From Candidatus Woesearchaeota archaeon (GTDB lineage: Archaea; Nanobdellota; Nanobdellia; Woesearchaeales; JASKKU01), in the NCBI GenBank assembly GCA_011045925.1, contig DSBS01000053.1:1-10074 (forward strand): 10,074 nt of DNA, read 5' to 3'. This document shows, piece after piece, positions 1 to 8,174 of the stretch. Numbering within the stretch: position 1 is the stretch's first letter; each line of letters starts with the position of its first letter. Made by a program: the position numbers and the translations under genes. The notes below the pieces were generated by a model that was given only the letters and a program-made list of their open reading frames with translations, searched no databases and had not been told where the DNA came from.

Positions 1-1
1 G

Positions 2-64
2 ATTTTAGGCAAGACAAGGATTGTTAAAGATGATGGGAAGGTATGCATTGACCCCTGTCCCTAG
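2..64 (+). CDS. C-terminal end of an unidentified upstream protein (partial)
   Basis: An open frame enters from the left edge and ends at TAG 62-64. It gives about 20 residues ending in KDDGKVCIDPCP. The stop lies 30 bases before the ATG of the transglutaminase-like gene on the same strand, and no clear TATA box lies between. The two are therefore probably co-transcribed. The tail is too short to identify. The two cysteines near the end (CIDPC) are the only notable feature. It could be a chance open frame, but its spacing to the next gene fits a real gene end. Confidence 0.4.
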   Translation: MLGKTRIVKDDGKVCIDPCP

Positions 65-94
65 TACCTGATTCCTTATGAGCATTTGATTAAA

Positions 95-2050
95 ATGAAA
101 GTAAGAGTATTTTTTTTGGCTTTTCTTATTGTCCTGCTTCTGCCTCAAATTGGCCTAGCCAGGCTTTCATCAAAAGAGATTGCTTACAGCAAGGAAGCTA
201 ACATAGTAATAGAAAGCGGGTATATTGCTGATTTCGAGTTTGAAACCTCGAAGTCGTATATTGATGAGGCTACGGTCAGCTTTAAGATTGATCTTGATAG
301 CTCTGAAAACCAAAGGCTCTCAAAGATAGAGACAAACCCGGATATAGAGAAAGAAGATGAGATCTTCTTCAGGATAACAGGCGTGAGTGAAAGCCAGCTG
401 ATGCCTATTGAGCTTGTTCTGGGATATGAAACAAAAAGGGATTTTCCAAAAATAAGTAGGGAAATTGATTTTCCGTATTTCTTTTCAGACAGTGAGCTGG
501 AAATGATTGAGCCATACCTTGAGCCAACCCAGCTAATCAACTCTGATGATATAACTATCAAAAGGGCTGGCTCGTCTATTGTTGAAGGTGAGGATGACTA
601 TTATTCAGCAATTATGAAGATTGCTTCTTTTGTTGAGGATACTGTTGACTATACTATTGACAGCATGACGCAGAAGGCAACTCAGAGAGCCTCATGGGTG
701 CTGCTTAACAGAAGAGGGGTATGTGATGAGATTTCCGTGCTTTTTATTGCATTGCTGCGCTCGGTAGGAATTCCTGCAAGGTTTGTCTCAGGGATTGCAT
801 ATACAAACTCTGAGCTTTTTGACGATGAATGGGGAAACCACGGTTGGGCAGAGGTTTATTTCCCAGAATACGGCTGGGTTCCTTTTGACATAACCTACAA
901 GGAGATGGGTTATACCAATCCATTAAGGGTCGCCCAAAGGAAGTCCAATGATGCAGCAACAGATATGATTGAATACAGGTGGGCGAGCAGGAATGTCAGG
1001 CTTAATGTTTATCATAATAAGACTGTTGTTGATTACAAAATCAGCAGGCAGGACATTTTTAATGAGCTTATGCCTGATGTCAATGTCAAGCCTGTATTTG
1101 ATAAAGTTGGATTTGGCTCTTACAATGCGATTGATGCTGAGATTTCAAACCCTTACAATTATTACGTTCCTATTTCAATAGCTATTTCCACCCCCACTGA
1201 AGTAGCCAGCATGGATGATGACTATGCCTTTCTCGTTTTAAAGCCAAAAGAAAAGATTACAAAGAGGTTTGTGGTTTTTGTTACAGATTCTCTCTCTACA
1301 AGGTATTCCTATATCCTGCCTGCAGAAGTGCTTATTAACTTTGAGCGTTTCTCAATAAACCTTTCTTCAGCTAAGAATTTTGATGTTTACAGCAGGGAGT
1401 TTTTTTTAATCCAAGAGGAACAAGCTCGCGATGAGCTGGTAGCTGATATAAAATGCAGTGTCCCAGAGCATCTTTATCTAGGAAAAAGAAACGTGGTTTT
1501 GTGTGAGATCTTCAACTCCGGAAACAGGAAGCTTGAAGGAAAAGCCTGTTTTGCTGGTGAGTGCCAGGAAACCGAGGTTTTTATTTCAGAGAAGAAAGAG
1601 CTTGCTTTTAGTCATGAGCCTGATGAAAAAGGCTGGCAAAGGCTTACATTCTCATTCCTTGGTTTCTCAAGGCCTTATGAGGCAAATGTGATTGAAGAGC
1701 CGGAAGCAGACATAAGAATCGTCTACATCCAAACGGAAGGCATCAGTGAAAGCAAGGTGCTGTTTGAGGTGCTGCCTGAGGGGCGCCTTCTGAATGCAAA
1801 AGGAAAAATAATGATTAATGAAAAAGAAGCCACAGGGTTTGAGTTTGATGAAATGTCTGTGCCACATGAAATACCTGTGCTTGTGGGGAAGGAATGGCTA
1901 AGAAGGGAAAGCACAAGCATCGAGATGATTCTTAAGTTCGAGGATGTTCTTGGAAAGGAATACGAGAAAAATGTCGAAGGATTAATTATCCTTGAAGAGC
2001 TTAGCTTCTGGGACAAGTTAGTTTTGTTCTTCAGAAGGCTGTTCTGGTAG
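95..2050 (+). CDS. Secreted transglutaminase-like (TGc/papain-fold) protein with C-terminal beta domains
   Basis: Numbered from a TTG at 86, the protein has 654 residues. I prefer the ATG at 95 (651 residues) because the signal peptide then begins MKVRVFF and runs through a hydrophobic stretch to about LPQIGLA. Neither start has a strong Shine-Dalgarno. The transglutaminase core lies at about 195-280 and has the full triad: Cys213 in RRGVCDEIS, His252 in NHGWAEVYFP and Asp268 in VPFDITY. Families of this fold act as proteases, amidases or cross-linking enzymes; the substrate here is unknown. The N-terminal 160 residues and the part after 300 look like extracytoplasmic beta-sandwich modules. 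Four cysteines cluster at about 470-515, possibly as disulfides. The C-terminus, SFWDKLVLFFRRLFW, is an aromatic and basic amphipathic tail that could touch the membrane. The protein is expected outside the cytoplasmic membrane. The triad makes the fold call secure; the function is not. Confidence 0.87.
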   Translation: MKVRVFFLAFLIVLLLPQIGLARLSSKEIAYSKEANIVIESGYIADFEFETSKSYIDEATVSFKIDLDSSENQRLSKIETNPDIEKEDEIFFRITGVSESQLMPIELVLGYETKRDFPKISREIDFPYFFSDSELEMIEPYLEPTQLINSDDITIKRAGSSIVEGEDDYYSAIMKIASFVEDTVDYTIDSMTQKATQRASWVLLNRRGVCDEISVLFIALLRSVGIPARFVSGIAYTNSELFDDEWGNHGWAEVYFPEYGWVPFDITYKEMGYTNPLRVAQRKSNDAATDMIEYRWASRNVRLNVYHNKTVVDYKISRQDIFNELMPDVNVKPVFDKVGFGSYNAIDAEISNPYNYYVPISIAISTPTEVASMDDDYAFLVLKPKEKITKRFVVFVTDSLSTRYSYILPAEVLINFERFSINLSSAKNFDVYSREFFLIQEEQARDELVADIKCSVPEHLYLGKRNVVLCEIFNSGNRKLEGKACFAGECQETEVFISEKKELAFSHEPDEKGWQRLTFSFLGFSRPYEANVIEEPEADIRIVYIQTEGISESKVLFEVLPEGRLLNAKGKIMINEKEATGFEFDEMSVPHEIPVLVGKEWLRRESTSIEMILKFEDVLGKEYEKNVEGLIILEELSFWDKLVLFFRRLFW

Positions 2051-2061
2051 GCTTAATTCAT

Positions 2062-2071
2062 AAAGAAAAAA
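2062..2071 (-). terminator. Oligo-T terminator candidate after the Nudix gene
   Basis: On the - strand the Nudix stop codon is followed about 30 bases later by TTTTTTCTTT. Oligo-U tracts are sufficient terminators in archaea. No stem precedes it. The convergent + strand gene has no comparable T-run in this gap. Confidence 0.4.
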
Positions 2072-2101
2072 TGCATCCTTTGCGAGAAAGTAAGGAAGAT
2101 A

Positions 2102-2509
2102 TTATCCTAGAGGGTTATACCCTTGCTTAAGAAGGTTTCTTATTGGAATAAAAAGCGGTTCTGGAAGATCATCCCAATGAAACCATTCCCACTTTTCGCA
2201 TTTATCAGGCTCCTTAACAAAGACCTCTCCGGAAGCAAAATCCGAGACAATAAACAAAGTCACATAATGCTTCTGCTCTTTTTCAAAGATATCGTTCGTG
2301 AATGCAGCTTTTCTTGAGTTTTTTATAGAAATGCCTGTTTCTTCCATTACCTCACGAGCTGCACACTCTTCTACATCCTCATATAGCTCAAGATGCCCGC
2401 CGGGAAAACTCCAGCAGCCTTCGCCATGGGCATTCTTTCTCTTACCTAGAAGAACCTTCCTATCTTTAACTACAATAACTCCAACACCTGTCCTTGGCCT
2501 TTCCTGCAT
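2102..2509 (-). CDS. Nudix hydrolase, NUDT15/MutT-like nucleotide pyrophosphatase
   Basis: This 135-residue protein is a complete single-domain Nudix enzyme. The Nudix box is intact at residues 38-60: G38, E44, then R52-E53 and E56-E57 in REVMEETGI, which supply the metal-binding glutamates. The N-terminal strand GVGVIVVKDRKVLLGKRK, the PGGHLE before the box, the HYVTLF strand and the late KWEWFHWDDLPEPL segment all match NUDT15/MTH2-type proteins as I remember them. That type hydrolyses nucleoside triphosphates, including oxidised or non-canonical ones, to monophosphate and pyrophosphate in the cytoplasm. Length is typical. The gene is convergent with the transglutaminase gene and 107 bases downstream of a secreted-protein gene on the same strand. 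It has its own TATA-like box. The exact substrate cannot be read from sequence. Confidence 0.93.
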   Translation of the reverse strand: MQERPRTGVGVIVVKDRKVLLGKRKNAHGEGCWSFPGGHLELYEDVEECAAREVMEETGISIKNSRKAAFTNDIFEKEQKHYVTLFIVSDFASGEVFVKEPDKCEKWEWFHWDDLPEPLFIPIRNLLKQGYNPLG

Positions 2510-2530
2510 TCTTAATTGAATAAGCGTGGC

Positions 2531-2536
2531 TTTAAA
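2531..2536 (-). promoter_or_regulatory. TATA-like box of the Nudix gene (probably leaderless)
   Basis: On the - strand, TTTAAA is centred about 25 bases upstream of the ATG at 2509. This is the usual archaeal TATA-to-start distance, so the transcript would begin at or next to the start codon. The lack of a Shine-Dalgarno before ATGCAGGAAAGG agrees with leaderless translation. Confidence 0.4.
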
Positions 2537-2565
2537 CTTAATAAATGCTTTGAAAACAGAACTAT

Positions 2566-2573
2566 AAAAAAAA
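2566..2573 (-). terminator. Oligo-T terminator candidate after the secreted-protein gene
   Basis: Downstream of the stop at 2617 the - strand is T-rich and reaches eight consecutive T at 2573-2566. A weaker TTTTTAATTTT precedes it at about 2586-2596. There is no stable stem, as is usual for archaeal oligo-T termination. Confidence 0.45.
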
Positions 2574-2616
2574 TAATTTGCAGAAAATTAAAAATTAAGA
2601 AACATTAAGGCCAATC

Positions 2617-3228
2617 CTATTCATAATCTGCCCAATTTATTATTATCGCCTGGTTAAGGAATTCTGCCAGCGTGTCAATGTAATCTTCGTTCGTTGTCCC
2701 GGCGCCTGAATCCTCCTCTACCAAATGGGCTTCAAACCTTCGGGCGTAGCCGTCAAAGACCTTTACGATTCCCATTGAAACTACTTTCTTTCCATCTTCA
2801 GTATGCACGCATACATAATGCTCTGCATCAAGATGCATCTCTCCATCATGCCTGCTGCATACGCCGTCCAGGTAATGCTCCCTTACAGAAATCTGCGAGT
2901 CCAGGAATTCTGATTTTGAGCTTGCGGCCGTAGATGCCAGCCCAAATTCAACAACTATCTTATAATCTGCTCCGCGCGTGGGAGTGCACTCTGCATCCAG
3001 AAACCTGTAGCCGTCAGTAAAGCCGCCTGTGCACTCGTATCCTCCTGGAATGTCCAGGTAATAGCCCTGCATCTCAAGCCTGCCGTCACCTGTGCTGCCT
3101 TGCTGCTCATCAGGCTGCCTTTCCTGATCCGAGCCATCCCCGAAGGCTGTAAGAAAAACACTCAGGCCAAGCAATAAAAGCATCATTAAAGACCCGTAAA
3201 GGGTGCTCACTCTATTTTTCTTTCTCAT
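2617..3228 (-). CDS. Small secreted or membrane-anchored protein of unknown function with four cysteines
   Basis: I do not recognise this 203-residue protein. Residues 1-7 are basic (MRKKNRV). A hydrophobic segment at about 11-29 (YGSLMMLLLLGLSVFLTAFG) is a signal peptide or uncleaved anchor; there is no lipobox cysteine. A polar linker at about 31-50, rich in Asp, Gln and Gly, leads to a compact domain at 54-200. That domain has exactly four cysteines (66, 81, 124, 140), which would suit two disulfides outside the membrane. The ending IIINWADYE is acidic. The ATG at 3228 is supported by a TATA box centred at 3269 and a GAGG about 11 bases upstream. The gene lies directly downstream of the rRNA operon terminator, so it is a separate unit on the same strand. 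GC content looks higher than in the surrounding protein genes. Confidence 0.78.
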   Translation of the reverse strand: MRKKNRVSTLYGSLMMLLLLGLSVFLTAFGDGSDQERQPDEQQGSTGDGRLEMQGYYLDIPGGYECTGGFTDGYRFLDAECTPTRGADYKIVVEFGLASTAASSKSEFLDSQISVREHYLDGVCSRHDGEMHLDAEHYVCVHTEDGKKVVSMGIVKVFDGYARRFEAHLVEEDSGAGTTNEDYIDTLAEFLNQAIIINWADYE

Positions 3229-3265
3229 TGTTTATCAAGCCTCAGGCAAAACCAAAAACCGCTTC

Positions 3266-3272
3266 ATATAAA
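3266..3272 (-). promoter_or_regulatory. TATA box of the four-cysteine secreted-protein gene
   Basis: CTTTTATATGAAGC on the - strand contains TTTATAT, a good archaeal TATA box. A start site 26 bases downstream falls near 3243, giving a leader of about 15 bases that contains GAGG (3240-3243). The gene therefore need not depend on read-through from the rRNA operon. Confidence 0.55.
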
Positions 3273-3322
3273 AGATTTCCTGTTTTTATTACAGAAAGCC
3301 TTAGAATTTCTGCTGAAATAAA

Positions 3323-3344
3323 GAAAAAATAAAATTAAAAAAAA
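3323..3344 (-). terminator. rRNA operon terminator (oligo-T)
   Basis: Just after the 3' arm of the pre-23S stem, the - strand reads T8 (3344-3337), AA, TTTT and then T6 (3329-3324). This is the longest T-rich run downstream of 23S. It separates the rRNA operon from the next gene. Confidence 0.6.
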
Positions 3345-3350
3345 GGAAGA

Positions 3351-3379
3351 ACCATGCATAGGAATTGCCTGGAATATAA
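3351..3379 (-). repeat. Pre-23S processing stem, 3' arm
   Basis: This arm pairs with 6289-6316 across the whole 23S gene. Pairing is 14 bp (3351-3364), a one-base bulge at 3365, 8 bp (3366-3373), one mismatch at 3374 and 5 bp (3375-3379), or 27 pairs. The innermost part overlaps the mature 23S terminal helix. Archaeal pre-23S is normally excised from such a stem. Confidence 0.85.
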
Positions 3380-6294
3380 GTTCGAGCGGTTAGTGGTGGC
3401 GGGCTGAACATCTCGCTTTAGCTTGATGCTTACACCCCCACTCTATCAAACCCGTCTTTTTCGGGAGCTCTAGGTCTCTTTTCAAGGAGAGTTTCAGGCT
3501 TAGATGCTTTCAGCCCTTATCTCTTAAGGCGTAGCTGCCCTGCGTGCCCTTTAGGACAACAGGTAAACCAGTGGCCTCGAATCTCCGTTCCTCTCGTACT
3601 AGAAGATCCTTCCCTTCAGACCTTTACGCACCTCTAGTAGATATTAAACAAACTGCCTCACAGCGTTCTGAACCCAGCTCACGATCCCTTTTAATGGGTG
3701 AACACCCCCACCCTTGGCCGCTTCTGCACGACCAGGATAGGAAGAGCCGACAGCGATGAAGCAAGCCTAGCCGTCGATATGAGCTCTCGGGCTAGACAAC
3801 TCCATTATCCCCGGAGTAACTTTTCAGTCATACCCGGCCCCCACTATGGAGGCACGGGGGTTCGCTAGACCAGGCTTTCGCCTCTGGATTCGGCTTTGTC
3901 TGGAATCCAGTCAGGCTAGCTTTTGCTCTTGCACTCTTCCCCGGATTTCTGACCCGGGTGAGCTAACCTTTGGGCTCTGCCGATATCTTTTCGGCAGAGT
4001 GCCACCCCAGCCAAACTGTCCATCAATGCGTGTCCCTCTCTCCGAGAGGTTAGCAGAATAAGTTTTAAAGGGTGGTTTTTCAGCTTTCATCTCCACTTTT
4101 CCCGAAGGAAAAGCTTCTACGATTACCACCTAGCCTACGCAATAAAGCTTAGTCCACAAGCACAGACTACAGTAAAGTTTCACGGGGTCTTCACGTCCCA
4201 CTAGAGGTCTGTGGCCTTCACACCACAATAGAGTGTTCGGAGGCTTCCAGTCGGGGACAGTGGGGATCTCGTTAAGCCATTCATGCAAGCCGTCATTCAA
4301 ACGGCAAGGTATTACGCTACCTTAAGAGAGTTATAGTTACTCCCGCCGTTTACCTGCTCTTGGCCTCCTTGAACAGAGGTTTAAAGTACAGGCACTGGGC
4401 AGACTTCACCAACTATACGCATCCTTTCGAACTAGCAGTTGGCTGCGTTTTTGTTAAACAGTCGGACCCCCCTAGTCACTGCGCCCTGCATCCGCACTTA
4501 TGCAAATACGGTAGCAGGAACCCCTTCTTCCAAAGGTACGGGACTATTTTGCCGAATTCCCTCGACTGGATTATGCCTACACGCCTTGGGCTTCTAACCC
4601 AGGGGCACCTGTGCTGGTTCTTGGTACGAACTGTCAGAATCCTTGCGCTTTTTCTTTTCACGGACTCCAGGCTTCAATTCAATTCCCCTACGGGAACTCA
4701 TCAGCACTTTATTCCGCTTCTCGACATTACATCACTCCACGGAATTATATGCCTTAACAATCCTTGTGGGATTGTGAACCTAGCCCGAAGCGTCGAAAAA
4801 TCGCCTTTCGTTGCCGATATCGTATCTGACAGGTACAGGAATATTAACCTGTTTCCCTTTCCCGAAGCTCCTGTTAGGACTTCAGTTAGGATCGACTAAC
4901 CCTTGGATGACCTGCATTGCCAAGGAACCCTTGCCCTTCCGGCGACACCGATTCTCACGGTGCTCTGCTCCTACTACCGCCAGGATCTTCATTCCCACAA
5001 GGTCCCTGCATCCTCACGGAAACAGTTCTGCCCTTGCGGGACGCCAGCCTATCCAATTGATTTTGTCAATGCTGTGGTATCGGCGATCGGTTTAGCCCCG
5101 TCCATCTTAGGAACCAACTACCTCGACCGGTGAGCTGTTACGCACTCTTTAAAGGATGGCTGCTTCTAAGCCAACCCCCCGGCTGTCTAAGGAAATTGAC
5201 ATCCTTCCCCCGTTCACACTTAACCGATGCTTTGGGGCCTTAACCACAGTCTGGGTTGTTCCCCTCTCGGAGTTCAAGCTTACCCCGAACCCCCGTCTCC
5301 CGGGTTCTACGATTCTGTTCCATTTGGAGTTGGACAGAAAACCGAGGGATTTCTCCCCCATAATCCCCTATCCGTATCTCTACAAAAACAGAAATCTCCT
5401 CCAGGGCTTGACTACGGCCAACTTCGACTGGAACCAGCTATCTCCGAGCTCGATTGGCTTTTCACCCCTAGACCCAGGTCAGAAGAACGCTTGTCCACAG
5501 AACCTCTTCGGGCCTCCATCTCCTATTACGGAGACTTCACCCTGCCCAGGCCTAGATCGCTCGGTTTCAGGTCCTGCCCCAGTGACTTCCAGCACTTTCA
5601 TACTGTGTCCCTCACCCGAAGGTTGCGGACAATTGCTTTCGCTGCGGGTCCCTCTTGAAAAGAGTTACCCTTGCCACTGAAACAGACTCCCTGGCCCGTT
5701 ATTCAAAACGGATGACAGAACTCACATAAAGCCCTGTCTTACTATTGCTATCAGGTTTCAGGCTCTTTTAAATCCCCGCCAAGGGTTCTTTTCAACGTTC
5801 CCTCATGGTACTATTCTCTATCGGTCTTGGGTAGTGTTTAGGGTTGGATGTTAGTGGCACCCAACTTCAAGCCCAATTTCCAATGGGCCTTACTCTGGAA
5901 CAGCTCAAAATCCAGGCTTGGTATCCTTTACGGGGCTTTCACCCTCTATGGCGATACTTTCCAGTATACTTCAAGTTGCCAGCTTGGATAAAAGAACTGC
6001 CCAATCCACACCACATGTCCCACACGTTGCCGTGCAGGATTCGGTTTGCCCTAAGCCGCCTTCGCTCGCTGCTAATAACGGCATCTCTATTGATTTCTCT
6101 TCCTGCGGGTACTTAGATGTTTCAGTTCCCCGCGTTCCCGCTTCCAATGGAAGCGCCTAAAAAGGCAGGAAGTCCTATTAGGGAATCTCTGGTTCTTAGC
6201 CTGCATGCGGCTCGCCAGAGCTTATCGCAGCTTGCCACGCCCTTCCTCGGCTTCCCAAGCCAAGTCTTCCGCCTGATAGCGTAGGAGTTTATAA
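3375..6294 (-). rRNA. 23S ribosomal RNA
   Basis: This large-subunit rRNA is about 2920 nt, close to the usual archaeal length, with no intron or large insertion seen. Landmarks on the - strand are the sarcin-ricin loop AGTACGAGAGGAAC (3600-3587), the A-loop GGTGTTCACC, the P-loop GGCTGGGGTGG, the L11-binding region AAGAGTGCGTAACAGCTC with flanks at about 5128-5175, and the GAAGACCCCGTG block near 4180. Position 2058 is G, as usual in archaea. Ends are inferred from the terminal helix and may be off by several bases. The peptidyl-transferase loop carries unusual bases at 2452, 2453, 2497, 2499, 2503 and 2586 (see findings). Helix 93 keeps pairing by a compensatory change. The SRL, A2451, U2506, U2585 and A2602 are normal, so a functional gene is more likely than a decayed copy. 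Confidence 0.97.
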
Positions 6295-6316
6295 TCCAGG
6301 CATTCCTATGCATGGT
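6289..6316 (-). repeat. Pre-23S processing stem, 5' arm
   Basis: On the - strand this arm reads ACCATGCATAGGAA, TGCCTGGA and then TTATAA. It is the partner of 3351-3379 (27 pairs, one bulge, one mismatch). I see no canonical bulge-helix-bulge (two 3-nt bulges around 4 bp) in or next to the stem. Confidence 0.85.
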
Positions 6317-6344
6317 CTCACGAATATAAATCAACCAACAGATC

Positions 6345-6363
6345 CGTTATCGCTTGGATAACG
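6345..6363 (-). repeat. Hairpin in the tRNA-Ala to 23S spacer
   Basis: CGTTATC (6345-6351) and GATAACG (6357-6363) form a perfect 7-bp stem with a five-base loop, halfway between the tRNA and the pre-23S arm. It is probably a folding or spacing element of the precursor. No further role can be read. Confidence 0.5.
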
Positions 6364-6390
6364 AACCCTCACTTTCCAAAATACACAAAA

Positions 6391-6464
6391 TGGACCCGTC
6401 GGGATTCGAACCCGAGACCTCCGCCTTGCAAGGGCAGCGCTCTACCAGGCTGAGCTACAGGCCC
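6391..6464 (-). tRNA. tRNA-Ala (anticodon TGC)
   Basis: The 74-nt cloverleaf is complete. The acceptor stem is GGGCCTG with CGGGTCC and discriminator A. The D-arm is TAGCTCAGCCTGGTAGAGC. The anticodon stem CTGCC/GGCGG encloses loop CTTGCAA with anticodon TGC (complement at 6428-6430). The T-arm is TCGGG-TTCGAAT-CCCGA. The G3-U70 wobble pair, the key alanine identity element, is present. The 3' CCA is not encoded and there is no intron. Its place in the 16S-23S spacer is the classical euryarchaeal-type arrangement. Confidence 0.97.
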
Positions 6465-6478
6465 AATAAAAAGTGAAA

Positions 6479-6491
6479 GGAAAGCATTCTC
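6479..6491 (-). repeat. Pre-16S processing stem, 3' arm
   Basis: GAGAATGCTTTCC on the - strand pairs perfectly over 13 bp with GGAAAGCATTCTC at 8045-8033 upstream of 16S. Pairing resumes after a 2x2 loop (ACAA/TTGT) and after a 3x3 loop (AAGTG/CACTT). The pair encloses the 16S gene as expected for precursor excision. Confidence 0.8.
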
Positions 6492-6515
6492 AAACAAGCA
6501 TTACTAAAAAATAAA

Positions 6516-7990
<1,475 letters not shown>

Positions 7991-8032
7991 GTCTACTGAA
8001 TACGTATCACAAAGCTGACTATCAAATTGTCA

Positions 8033-8045
8033 GAGAATGCTTTCC
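8033..8045 (-). repeat. Pre-16S processing stem, 5' arm
   Basis: GGAAAGCATTCTC on the - strand lies 43 bases upstream of the 16S 5' end and is the perfect 13-bp partner of 6479-6491. Between this arm and 16S is a local hairpin, CTGAC/GTCAG, at about 8013-8032. Confidence 0.8.
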
Positions 8046-8048
8046 TCG

Positions 8049-8069
8049 CACTTAAATAAAATTTAAGTG
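8049..8069. repeat. Perfect 9-bp inverted repeat in the rRNA leader
   Basis: CACTTAAAT (8049-8057) and ATTTAAGTG (8061-8069) are exact reverse complements separated by three bases. In the transcript from either upstream TATA box this would form a hairpin at the outer foot of the pre-16S stem. Its TTAAATTTTATTTAA core is also TATA-like, so it may instead be a third promoter element or a protein-binding site. Confidence 0.6.
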
Positions 8070-8100
8070 TTCATATGCAAGAATTTTTTACTCGGAGGCG

Positions 8101-8107
8101 ATATAAA
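8101..8107 (-). promoter_or_regulatory. rRNA operon promoter, proximal TATA box
   Basis: The - strand reads CAAAAAATTTTATATCGCC. TTTATAT is a strong archaeal TATA box with an A-rich BRE-like stretch upstream. A start site near 8078 would give a leader of about 88 nt containing the 9-bp hairpin and the pre-16S arm. Confidence 0.6.
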
Positions 8108-8139
8108 ATTTTTTGAGCAACTTAAGGATTTCTGGTTCG

Positions 8140-8147
8140 TTTATAAA
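8140..8147 (-). promoter_or_regulatory. rRNA operon promoter, distal TATA box
   Basis: ACCTTTATAAACG on the - strand holds TTTATAAA, 28 bases after the eL41 stop codon. A start near 8117 would also transcribe the whole rRNA leader. With the proximal box it would make a tandem promoter, an arrangement known for rRNA operons of some archaea. Confidence 0.5.
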
Positions 8148-8174
8148 GGTTTCGATGGCGAATTTTTTAAAGGC

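Noticed and set aside
184..561. Open frame of 125 codons on the - strand
   Set aside because: It is antisense to the transglutaminase-like gene, is Ser/Ile-rich as expected for a shadow frame, and has no promoter.
3375..6294. 23S pseudogene
   Set aside because: Despite the unusual central bases, the length is normal, the SRL, A-loop, P-loop and L11 region are intact, a compensatory pair occurs in helix 93 and the processing stem is preserved.
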